From Aldehydirespirator sp965220645 (GTDB taxonomy: Bacteria > Actinomycetota > Acidimicrobiia > Acidimicrobiales > Aldehydirespiratoraceae): a stretch of DNA of 64,000 nucleotides. Under the pieces are notes generated by a model that saw only the letters and a list, made by a program, of their open reading frames with translations, made no database searches and was not told the origin of the DNA. Every line of letters begins with the position of its first letter. Positions within the stretch are counted from its first letter, which is position 1. Of this stretch, positions 57,586 to 64,000 are shown one piece after another. The translations under genes were made by a program, and so were the position numbers. The stretch is taken from NCBI GenBank assembly GCA_965220645.1, contig OZ244836.1, positions 3,481,665 through 3,545,664 on the forward strand, read 5' to 3'.

Positions 57586-57932
57586 CCCGACAGTAGCTTG
57601 CGCTCGTTCTCCCAGGCGGCCAACTCGCGGTCGGCGATCTCCTCGTTTTCTGCGATTTCGGCGTCGATCTCGTCTGTGAACTCGGCGTAGTAGCGGCTGG
57701 TGGCGCGGACCTGCGTTCCGGTGAGCCAGAGTTGGTCAGCCGTCTTGGTGATGCGCTCCTCGAGGCTGCCTCTCAGATCCCGCAACAGCCCGACGATCTC
57801 CCACACGTCGGGTCCGGCAGCCAGCGCGGCGCGCCGGCCGGTCGGCCCGTCGCGGAACACGATGCCGGGATGGGCTTCCATGCGCTGCCGTTCGTCGACT
57901 AGGCGCTCACCGGCCGATGAAGTCGGGGCCAT
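57582..57932 (-). CDS. DUF433-type antitoxin candidate
   Basis: A 116-residue protein. The block HPGIVFRDGPTGRRAALAAGPDVWEIV matches the DUF433 winged-helix region, and the rest is a charged helix (ERITKTADQLWLTGTQVRATSRYYAEFTDEIDAEI). It overlaps the DUF5615 gene by four bases, so it is the likely antitoxin partner. The short AT-rich gap upstream (57960-57995) probably holds the promoter. Confidence 0.75.
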   Translation of the reverse strand: MAPTSSAGERLVDERQRMEAHPGIVFRDGPTGRRAALAAGPDVWEIVGLLRDLRGSLEERITKTADQLWLTGTQVRATSRYYAEFTDEIDAEIAENEEIADRELAAWENERKLLSG

Positions 57933-58003
57933 GAGCCGACGCTAGCTCATCCACCGGAACACGACAACCTTAGATGATATGAAAATCTATCACAAGCAGC
58001 GTT

Positions 58004-59155
58004 TCAGAGTCGGGATGGGAGCTCTGAGAAGGGGACCACTTCGGCTTGGGCGGTCTCGATGTCGGCTTCGGGGAGCATAAAGCGCCAGTAGACGATGCCG
58101 AAGGGGCGGCCCTCGGTGTCGAGCCAGTTGGGCACGCCGGGGTCGGTGTGGGCGATGACCGCGGTGAAGCGGCCGTCGGCGTCGGCGGTGGTCTGGGCCC
58201 GGTTGAGCGAGATCGATCGGGAGGCGTAGTCGAAGGTCTGCAGGTGGCGGTTCCACAGGCACACGTTGGCGTAGCGGCACTTGGGCCAGCGGGCCCGGAT
58301 GACCAGCGCCTCGTCGGGGCCGAGCAGGAACGGTGCCATGGCGTAGGCGGCGTCGAAGGCGGCCAGGCCCAGGTCGCCGGGCCGGTCCGGGGTCGGGAAC
58401 ACGTTGGGCACCCGAGAGATCCATGAGCGGGGCTCGGCGCTGCTGTGCGGGGGCCGGTCCACGGTGAGTTCCCGCACCAGGCCGGCGACCCGGCGGATGC
58501 CGGCCGCCACGGTGGCGTCCGACGGGCGGGGCGGCGGCGGGGTGGCCGGGCGGCCACCGGAGTCGATGACCTGGATCCGCATCTCCGGGACCCGGGCGGG
58601 GTCGGCGGCGGCGTGGGTGGGGTCCTCGAAGTAGTGGCGGGTGCTGATCGACCCGGAGCGTTCGGGCAGGGCCAGCCAGTTGCGGTCCCGGGGCTCGCCG
58701 CCGAGGAGGATCTCGAAGCGGCCGTCGGCGTCGGCGTCGACGTCGAACGACTCGTCGTTGAGCACGCCCACCACCTGGTTGCTCATCGACCCCCAGGCCT
58801 CGCCGGACTCGACGGTGATCGACACGTAGGTTGCGCCCTTGGTCTCGCCGGTCACCCGGTAGATGTGGTCGGCGGAGACGGGGGCGTCGAAGTAGACGGC
58901 GTCGGGGTTGTCGCCCAGGACCTTGCGGTCGGGGTCGACGATGCGATGGAAGCGGGGGGCGGCCGGGTCGCGCTCGAACAGCCCGACGAGGCCCCATTGC
59001 AGCATGTGCATGAGGGCCCGGTGGGCGCCGAAGACGTCATCGGCGGTGTGGAGATTCCACTCGGGCGATGCCCAGCGCCGGTCGGCCTCGCCGAGGAGGT
59101 CGATCAGCTCGTGCAGGGCCCGGCGGGACTCGGTGTCGATGGGCGGGTCACTCAC
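58004..59155 (-). CDS. DUF1214 domain protein
   Basis: A 383-residue protein. The N-terminal half has YRVTGETKGATYVSITVESG and DGRFEILLGGEPRDRNWLALPE, and the C-terminal half has AFDAAYAMAPFLLGPDEALVIRARWPKCRYANVCLWNRHLQTFDY. Both are hallmarks of DUF1214 proteins, whose function is unknown and which are common beside sulfotransferase and lipid genes in actinobacteria. The GTG start overlaps the sulfotransferase stop by 8 bases, so the two are co-translated. Confidence 0.85.
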   Translation of the reverse strand: MSDPPIDTESRRALHELIDLLGEADRRWASPEWNLHTADDVFGAHRALMHMLQWGLVGLFERDPAAPRFHRIVDPDRKVLGDNPDAVYFDAPVSADHIYRVTGETKGATYVSITVESGEAWGSMSNQVVGVLNDESFDVDADADGRFEILLGGEPRDRNWLALPERSGSISTRHYFEDPTHAAADPARVPEMRIQVIDSGGRPATPPPPRPSDATVAAGIRRVAGLVRELTVDRPPHSSAEPRSWISRVPNVFPTPDRPGDLGLAAFDAAYAMAPFLLGPDEALVIRARWPKCRYANVCLWNRHLQTFDYASRSISLNRAQTTADADGRFTAVIAHTDPGVPNWLDTEGRPFGIVYWRFMLPEADIETAQAEVVPFSELPSRL

Positions 59156-60746
59156 AGGTCACGCCGTAGTGGTCGATGTAGGGGGCCATGGCGGCCCTGA
59201 GGGACTCGGCGGTGTAACCCCAGTCCTCGGGCTGGTAGCGGTGCACCCCGAACTTGCCCTTGGGCTTGTTGGCTAGGTAGTCGAGCACGGCGGCGGCGTG
59301 GTCGTCGGTGAAGTCGCGGCCCATGGTGGCGTAGGCGGCCCGCAGGGTGGCCACCGGGTCGCTCATCAGCTCGGCGAAGTGCACGTCCACGAAGCGGTCG
59401 GCGGGCACGAGGCCCGAGGCCCGCACGTCGATCGAGCCGTTGAGGCCAGCGGCGAACACGGCCAGGATGTTCTGGGCGGCGCTGTCCACGTCCACGTCGT
59501 CGGTGCGCATCCACTGGATCATGGCGGTGGTGCTGACGGTTGACGGCATGGTCTTGGCCGGGTCGCGGTGGGTCTGCACCACCCAGGCGTCGTTGAACTC
59601 CGCGTACAGCAGCGGCAGCAGCATCAGGTGGGCCGGTGTCTTTAGCACCCATTGCTCGGTGCCGGGCTGGAGTGTCTGGCCGTGCTGGAGTGTCTGGCCG
59701 TGCTGGAGTGTCTGGCCGGGCGGGAGTGTCTGGCCGTGCTGAAATGTCTGGCTGGGCTGAAATGTCTGGCTGGGCTGGAGTGTCTGGCTGGGCTGGAGTG
59801 TCTGGCCGGGCGGGAGTGTCTGGCCGTGCTGGAGCACCTGGAGGAACTGCCGCTCGTAGGCGTAGTTGACGGCCGGGTCGGGCAGCCAGGCGTCGAGGTG
59901 GGCGATCATGCTCCAGTGGAAGCCGCAGAAGCTGCCCTGGGTGATGGTGACGCATTCGACGGGCAGGTCTGAGCGCAGCTCGTGGAGGGCTTGGAACTCG
60001 GGTTGGACGTCGGCCCAGAACTCCTGCTCGCATTCGCTGAGCACGAACGGCTCGGGGAGGGCGGCGGGGTGTGGGGCCTCAGCGGCGGGGGGCAGGGCCT
60101 CAGCGGCGGGGGGCAGGGCCTCGGCGGCGGGGTGTGGGGCCTCAGCGGCGGGGGGCAGGGCCTCAGCGGCGGGGTGTGGGGCCTCAGCGGCGGGGGGCAG
60201 GGCCTCAGCGGCGGGGTGTGGGGCCTCGGCGGCGGGGCGTAGGGCCTCAGCGGCGACTTCGGGGAGGGCGGCGGGGTGCAGGGCCTCGGCGGCGGTGGGG
60301 GCCCGCAGCTCGGGGTCGAGGGCGAGCAACTCGAAGAGGATGGTTGTCCCGGAGCGGGCCGGGCCGGTGATGATCACGGGTGCGGTCACGGGCCGCTGCG
60401 TGATCTCGGGGTCGGCGTCGATGGCGGCGGTGAGCAGCAGGCGGGTCCGCAGCGAGCGCAGCAGCTCCTGTTTGGTCATCAGCCGGCCGACGACGTGCAT
60501 GGGCGCGGCGTCGATGGCGGTGACCAGGGCTTCGAAGCGCTCCTGCCAGCGGGGGTCGCCGAGGTCGCCGGCGGGCAGGCCTCCGAGGGCGGCGGTGGCG
60601 GTGTCGAGGAGGTCGGCGGCGTCGATGGGCACGAGGTCTCGGGGGTGGCCGCCGACGGAGCCGGCCATGAGGTTGATGCGCCGCACCCAGTCGGGCCGGA
60701 CCAACCGTTCGGTCATGGGTGCGAGGGGGGCCGAGGTTTGGCTCAT
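59148..60746 (-). CDS. Sulfotransferase family protein with in-frame minisatellites
   Basis: A 532-residue PAPS-dependent sulfotransferase-like protein. The 5'-phosphosulfate loop is visible as VIITGPARSGTTILFELLALDPELRAP. The acceptor-side block is WVLKTPAHLMLLPLLYAEFNDAWVVQTHRDPAKTMPS, including the 3'-phosphate motif. Two low-complexity inserts interrupt it: Ala/Glu/Pro heptads (AEALPPA, AEAPHPA) after the first motif, and six-residue units (GQTLQP type) before WVLKTPAH. Both are expansions of short local sequence. The start at 60746 (MSQTSAPLAP) is preferred; a longer in-frame ATG lies at 60851. Confidence 0.85.
   Translation of the reverse strand: MSQTSAPLAPMTERLVRPDWVRRINLMAGSVGGHPRDLVPIDAADLLDTATAALGGLPAGDLGDPRWQERFEALVTAIDAAPMHVVGRLMTKQELLRSLRTRLLLTAAIDADPEITQRPVTAPVIITGPARSGTTILFELLALDPELRAPTAAEALHPAALPEVAAEALRPAAEAPHPAAEALPPAAEAPHPAAEALPPAAEAPHPAAEALPPAAEALPPAAEAPHPAALPEPFVLSECEQEFWADVQPEFQALHELRSDLPVECVTITQGSFCGFHWSMIAHLDAWLPDPAVNYAYERQFLQVLQHGQTLPPGQTLQPSQTLQPSQTFQPSQTFQHGQTLPPGQTLQHGQTLQHGQTLQPGTEQWVLKTPAHLMLLPLLYAEFNDAWVVQTHRDPAKTMPSTVSTTAMIQWMRTDDVDVDSAAQNILAVFAAGLNGSIDVRASGLVPADRFVDVHFAELMSDPVATLRAAYATMGRDFTDDHAAAVLDYLANKPKGKFGVHRYQPEDWGYTAESLRAAMAPYIDHYGVTCE
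59666..59841 (-). repeat. 18-bp in-frame repeat inside the sulfotransferase gene
   Basis: About ten units of CTGGAGTGTCTGGCCGTG (plus-strand view), each six codons long on the minus strand (variants of GQTLQH/GQTLPP/SQTLQP). Length changes would not shift the frame. Confidence 0.92.
60065..60255 (-). repeat. 21-bp in-frame repeat inside the sulfotransferase gene
   Basis: About nine units of GCGGCGGGGTGTGGGGCCTC-type sequence, each seven codons long (AEAPHPA/AEALPPA). It sits just after the PAPS-loop helix and expands the natural AEALHPA segment. Confidence 0.92.
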
Positions 60747-60916
60747 TTGGGTCGTCAACGTACCAGCGCAGGGTGTTGGACCAATCAGTGCGAATGGCGG
60801 GTCGAGCGACAAGCCGGAGCGTGCTGCTAACATATCCTTGATGGTTCTCATAGATTCTTGCGTTGTGACATGCTGGTGAGTTGGTTAGGCTCGAACCCGT
60901 GGAGGCGACCGACACG

Positions 60917-61168
60917 ATGACCTTGGGGATGTTCGTGACTCTCGTCGCGCTGATCGTGGGGTCGATCTGGAATCAGCATCGCGAGAGCAACGCAATCCGG
61001 GCGGAAAGTACCCGCCAGATCGAGCGGCTGGGCGATCAGATCAGCAGGTTGGGCGAGGGTCTGAGCAATGTCTGGGAACGGCTGGCCCGCATAGAGGGAT
61101 ACTTGGGCCTGGCGCCGCCGCCGGCGAGAGACATGCCGGAGGGCATCGACCGAAGTGATTCCGACTAG
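60917..61168 (+). CDS. Small membrane-anchored coiled-coil protein (RIEGYL family)
   Basis: An 83-residue protein with an N-terminal membrane helix (LGMFVTLVALIVGSIW), a charged helix (IRAESTRQIERLGDQISRLGEGL) and the motif WERLARIEGYLGL shared with the protein at 35879-36241. The ATG at 60917 is chosen because GGAGG lies 11 bases upstream; GTG 60899 is an alternative. Function unknown. It stands alone, divergent from the sulfotransferase gene. Confidence 0.65.
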   Translation: MTLGMFVTLVALIVGSIWNQHRESNAIRAESTRQIERLGDQISRLGEGLSNVWERLARIEGYLGLAPPPARDMPEGIDRSDSD

Positions 61169-61217
61169 GCGACGCAATACGATCTGAGTTCGTTGCGACC
61201 GAACTGGCTTGAGGCGT

Positions 61218-62120
61218 GTGTTGACCGGGCATGATCCGCCCGGGGCTCGGGGCGCGACGTTCTGGGGGCTTGGGTCGACCGCGCTCGGCACTTCGCTGAT
61301 CGGGACCATCGGCACCGCGGCCGAGCTCGGACCCGACTCGATGAACCCGGTGGCCACCGGGGCGTGGCGCGGGTTGATCGGAGCGTGCGGGCTGCTGGCG
61401 TTGTCGACGCTGCGCGGGCAGGCGCCGTGGCGGTACCGGCTGCCGGTCCGCTGGGTGGCGCTGGGAGCGGTTGGGGTGGCAACCAGCCAGCTGTTGTTCT
61501 TGGAGGCGATGGCCCGCACCGGTGTGGCGGTCGGGACCCTGGTGGCCATCGGCATCGCCCCGCTGGCGGCCGGGCTGATCGACTGGATGGCGTACCGGCA
61601 GGTGCCCGAACGCCGCTGGCTGGCGGGGATGCTGGTGGCGCTGGCGGGTGTGGCCCTGCTGTCGGGCGGGGCGGCCGAGGTGGTGTGGAGCGGTGTGGCC
61701 CTGGCGGTCGTGGCGGGCTGCGGCATCCCGTGCCAGGGTTTCGCAGCCCAGCAATTGATGCGGGACCGGCCGCTGATCACCACCATGGCCACGATGCTGA
61801 CCGCGGGCTCGGTGCTCATGCTGCCGGTCTCGATGAGCTCGGTGGACACCACGTTCGACTCGACCGCGTCCACAGCGACGGTGCTGTATCTGGGGTTGGT
61901 GACGGTGATGCTGGCTCACTCGCTGTGGGGGGCGGGCCTGAAGCGTCTCAGCCTGAGCGTGGCGGTGGTGGTGGGCCTGCTGGAGCCGGCGGTGGCGGCG
62001 ACGCTGGCCATGACGGTGCTGTCCGAGCCGGTCACGGTGGCCCTGATCGTCGGGATCGGCCTGGTGATCGCCGGCGTGGCGGTCACCTCGTTGAGCCCGG
62101 TGGCCGGCCGTCGCGGCTAG
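61218..62120 (+). CDS. EamA (DMT) family transporter
   Basis: About 300 residues with ten hydrophobic segments in two repeated halves, the EamA/RhaT drug-metabolite transporter fold. Recognisable are WRGLIGACGLLALS, ATSQLLFLEAMARTGVAVGTLVAIGIAPLAAGLID and SVAVVVGLLEPAVAATLAMTVLSEP. It probably exports a small metabolite or amino acid. The start is uncertain between TTG 61209 and GTG 61218. It is followed by the pyrE-like gene after a 228-base gap. Confidence 0.85.
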   Translation: MLTGHDPPGARGATFWGLGSTALGTSLIGTIGTAAELGPDSMNPVATGAWRGLIGACGLLALSTLRGQAPWRYRLPVRWVALGAVGVATSQLLFLEAMARTGVAVGTLVAIGIAPLAAGLIDWMAYRQVPERRWLAGMLVALAGVALLSGGAAEVVWSGVALAVVAGCGIPCQGFAAQQLMRDRPLITTMATMLTAGSVLMLPVSMSSVDTTFDSTASTATVLYLGLVTVMLAHSLWGAGLKRLSLSVAVVVGLLEPAVAATLAMTVLSEPVTVALIVGIGLVIAGVAVTSLSPVAGRRG

Positions 62121-62348
62121 TCGCCCAGCCAGGACGGATCACGAACCAGGCTGCTGGGCGACCTGAGCCAATACTGCCGCTAGCGCGCGCCCGTATCTGT
62201 TGCGGCTGACGCTGAAGCAGCCGTTCCGGCCCTTGATTCGCGGGCCTGGACCGGCGTGCAAGAGCGATGTGGCCGGGGGCGCTAGGGTCGGTGGACCCGG
62301 CTGACCCCGGCTGACGCCAGCTAACCCCAATTGCAGGAGGGAATCGCC

Positions 62349-62936
62349 TTGCAATCGCCGCTGCGCCAAGAACTCATCAGGATCCTGCTGGAGCGGGGCC
62401 ACCGCAAGCTTGATGAGCCGATCGAATTGGCGTCGGGGGCGATGTCGTCAGATTTCGTGGACGGCAAAGAAGCCCTGGCCGAGTGGCGACACTTGAAGCT
62501 CGCCTGCGAGGCCATCGTCGAGGCGGTCGCCGCCGACGGCCACAGCTTCGATGCGGTGGGAGGCCTCACCCTGGGCGCCGACGCCCTGGCGGTGGGTATC
62601 GCCGCGGTCAGCGACTGTCGCTGGTTCTTCGTGCGCAAGGAGCCGAAGAAGCGAGGAACGAGGCGGTTGATCGAGGGGGCTCAGATCGGACCCAGCGACC
62701 GGGTGCTGCTGGTAGAGGACGTGGTGACCACCGGCGGGTCGATCTTCAAGGCGCTCGATGCGGTCGCTGAGACCGGGGCACAGACGGTGGCCGCGGTGAC
62801 GCTGGTTGACCGCAGCGGCCTTGCCGGCCCGCAGTTCGAGGGGCGAGGGATCGCCTACTATCCGATGGCGACCTACGAGTCGCTGGGGATCGACCCCGTC
62901 CGGCCGCCCGCCGCCATGGCAGCCGCAACCGCCTAA
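62349..62936 (+). CDS. pyrE: Orotate phosphoribosyltransferase
   Basis: A 195-residue phosphoribosyltransferase. The PRPP loop is VLLVEDVVTTGGSIFKALD. Upstream conserved blocks are ASGAMSSDFVDGKEAL and FVRKEPKKRGTRRLIEG (catalytic Lys/Arg region), which fit OPRTase of pyrimidine biosynthesis (orotate plus PRPP to OMP). The TTG at 62349 is chosen because AGGAGG sits 9 bases upstream. A strong hairpin terminator follows the stop codon directly. A salvage phosphoribosyltransferase role is less likely. Confidence 0.88.
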   Translation: MQSPLRQELIRILLERGHRKLDEPIELASGAMSSDFVDGKEALAEWRHLKLACEAIVEAVAADGHSFDAVGGLTLGADALAVGIAAVSDCRWFFVRKEPKKRGTRRLIEGAQIGPSDRVLLVEDVVTTGGSIFKALDAVAETGAQTVAAVTLVDRSGLAGPQFEGRGIAYYPMATYESLGIDPVRPPAAMAAATA

Positions 62937-62966
62937 CTGACGAGCCCTCCGTGGAGGGCTCGTCAG
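62937..62966 (+). terminator. Strong hairpin after pyrE
   Basis: A perfect 14-bp stem CTGACGAGCCCTCC / GGAGGGCTCGTCAG with a 2-base loop starts immediately after the pyrE stop. It has no U-tract, as is common in high-G+C actinobacteria. Confidence 0.85.
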
Positions 62967-62989
62967 GGGCGAGAGGGTGGAGCCCGCGT

Positions 62990-63157
62990 TCTGAAGCCGT
63001 CGGAGACCATCAGGTAGCCCTCGATGCGGGGACACTCGCTCCCCCACGTCTGAGAGGTCGTCACCCATGCGGTCGACCTTGCCGTCCAACTCGAGGCGAG
63101 CCGTGAGACGCGGCTCAGGACGTCTATACCGATGCTAGCTGGCGTTGTGGTGAACAT
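62990..63157 (-). pseudogene. Frameshifted copy of the RIEGYL small protein
   Basis: Starts MFTTTPASIGIDV at 63157 behind GGAGA. Family sequence appears in pieces: LELDGKVDRMGDDLSDVGERVS in one frame and RIEGYLMVSDGF in another. A run of four C residues where three would keep frame (near the GTGTCC/CGCATC junction) explains the second shift; another lies near CTCGCCTCGAG. The N-terminal membrane helix seen in the intact copies is absent. Confidence 0.6.
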
Positions 63158-63199
63158 TAAATCTCCATTTCATGTATCAAAAAGGGTGCGATAGTAGCT

Positions 63200-64000
63200 C
63201 TAGGCAGGTTGTAGGGCGCGTCTCAGCTGGCGGGTGGTGAGACCGGGCGGGGCCGGGCCGGGTGGGGCCGGGCCGGGTGGGGCGCGCCAGCCGTCGGGGC
63301 CCCACCGCAGGGTGATCTGGTTGTCGTGGATCCAGCGGTGGTGCAGGTGGCACACGAGGGCCAGATTGTCGATGTCGGTGCGGCCGCCCTGAATCCAGTA
63401 CCTCACGTGGTGGGCCTGGCACCAGTTGGGCGCGGCGCCGCAAATCACGCATCCCCTGTCGCGGGCGACCAGCGCCCGCCACTGCTGGGGCGAGACCCTC
63501 CTGGTCTTGCGGCCGTGATACAGGGGCAGACCCCGCCCGTCGAAGATGAGGCCGTACACGTCGGCGTCGCAACCTAGGCGCTCCAACTCGCTGCGGGCCA
63601 TCGCCCCGATGCCCGGGATCTCGCACCGGCCGCGCTCGCCGTTGGTAGCGACGTACTCCAGGTCCATCACGATGCACAGCTGGGCCTTGGGGCCGAACCC
63701 GCCCCGGCAGGAGCATTCCGACCCAGTCCGCAGGTTGGGGCCGAGGCCGGGACCCGGGCTGGGAGGCGGGTTGGGTCCCAGGCCGGCGGGAACGCCAAGC
63801 GCAGGGATCGCACTAGAACCGGGGCCGTCTCCGGTACCCAGCAGGGTGCTCGGCCCTGGCCCGGGTGGGGAACTCGCCACAGGTTCTGGGGGAAGCTCCA
63901 GGTCCGGCGTCCACAGCTGGGGCCTGGTCTTGCCGCCGCGCGTGCTGTTGGGGTCAGCGCAATGACCCGCGCCGGGGACCGCGGGTGGGCCGACACCGGG
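63200..64000 (-). CDS. HNH endonuclease / DUF222-type protein, N-terminus beyond window
   Basis: Open to the right edge; at least 266 residues are visible. The HNH domain near the C-terminus is CVICGAAPNWCQAHHVRYWIQGGRTDIDNLALVCHLHHRWIHD, with paired Cys residues and the H-N-H ligands. Upstream is GRGLPLYHGRKTRRVSPQQWRALVARD, typical of actinobacterial DUF222-HNH proteins. The visible N-terminal part has HCADPNSTRGGKTRPQLW, then a 50-residue Pro/Gly-rich insert before CRGGFGPKAQL. The C-terminus ends in a PPGPAPPG repeat. These proteins are multicopy and often nonessential. Confidence 0.85.
   Translation of the reverse strand, partial: PGVGPPAVPGAGHCADPNSTRGGKTRPQLWTPDLELPPEPVASSPPGPGPSTLLGTGDGPGSSAIPALGVPAGLGPNPPPSPGPGLGPNLRTGSECSCRGGFGPKAQLCIVMDLEYVATNGERGRCEIPGIGAMARSELERLGCDADVYGLIFDGRGLPLYHGRKTRRVSPQQWRALVARDRGCVICGAAPNWCQAHHVRYWIQGGRTDIDNLALVCHLHHRWIHDNQITLRWGPDGWRAPPGPAPPGPAPPGLTTRQLRRALQPA

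Noticed and set aside
57960..58003. A strong sigma-70-like promoter for the DUF433/DUF5615 pair
   Set aside because: The region is AT-rich and probably holds the promoter, but no -35/-10 pair with proper spacing could be fixed by eye.

Overview
The window is about 70% G+C and reads as an actinobacterial chromosome. It carries a WhiB protein, a TatA with a long polar tail, twin-arginine and lipobox secretion signals, an Rv0958/Rv0959-type AAA/VWA pair, GTG and TTG starts, and many ATGA overlaps. The mix of Rieske and phytanoyl-CoA dioxygenases, DUF1214, sulfotransferase and hydantoinase genes suggests an environmental or host-associated Acidimicrobiia-type organism. That placement is inference; no rRNA, tRNA, CRISPR array or intact transposase was seen.

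Layout. 1-11 kb: small protein, TatA, WhiB, VWA protein, PhyH-rhodanese fusion, MaoC-type hydratase, MoxR-type ATPase, and two glycosidase-fold proteins whose catalytic residues look lost. 11-25.4 kb: an apparent N-methylpurine island. It has a Rieske oxygenase, an adenine-deaminase family enzyme, an XRE-cupin regulator, a BMP-type nucleoside ABC transporter, and a gene set with the architecture of caffeine N-demethylase: an NdmD-like reductase with its own Rieske domain, an NdmE-like GST, a Rieske oxygenase and a Rieske-less NdmC-like oxygenase. A shared palindrome TGATAA-N7-TTATCA lies before bmpA/ndmD-like and before the NdmC-like gene. 25.6-33.2 kb: PLD protein, AbiEi/DUF559-like protein, succinate dehydrogenase CAB and a DUF368 transporter. 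33.6-36.5 kb: MetE-like protein, GntR regulator and gene debris. 36.5-49.9 kb: a second catabolic block with a sugar-type ABC transporter, a molybdenum hydroxylase trimer, hydantoinase A/B and a creatininase-family protein. 50-64 kb: VapBC, a KhtTU-like antiporter, DUF3179, TPR, DUF433/DUF5615, DUF1214, sulfotransferase, EamA and PyrE genes, and an HNH endonuclease running off the right edge.

How the genes may work together. The 11-25 kb genes could import a purine or nucleoside (BmpA-type transporter), demethylate it (NdmCDE-like complex plus Rieske monooxygenase), and deaminate it. The 40-48 kb genes are of the kind that oxidise N-heterocycles and open hydantoin rings, so the two blocks may serve related substrates. 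Substrates are inferred from families only.

A striking structural theme is tandem repetition. Arrays occur between genes, inside genes, and as amplified copies of gene 3' ends. Two arrays (between sdhC and sdhA, and between the NdmC-like and Rieske genes) form chains of tiny ORFs. Each stop codon overlaps the next start (ATGA), so the chain links the two flanking genes without a break.
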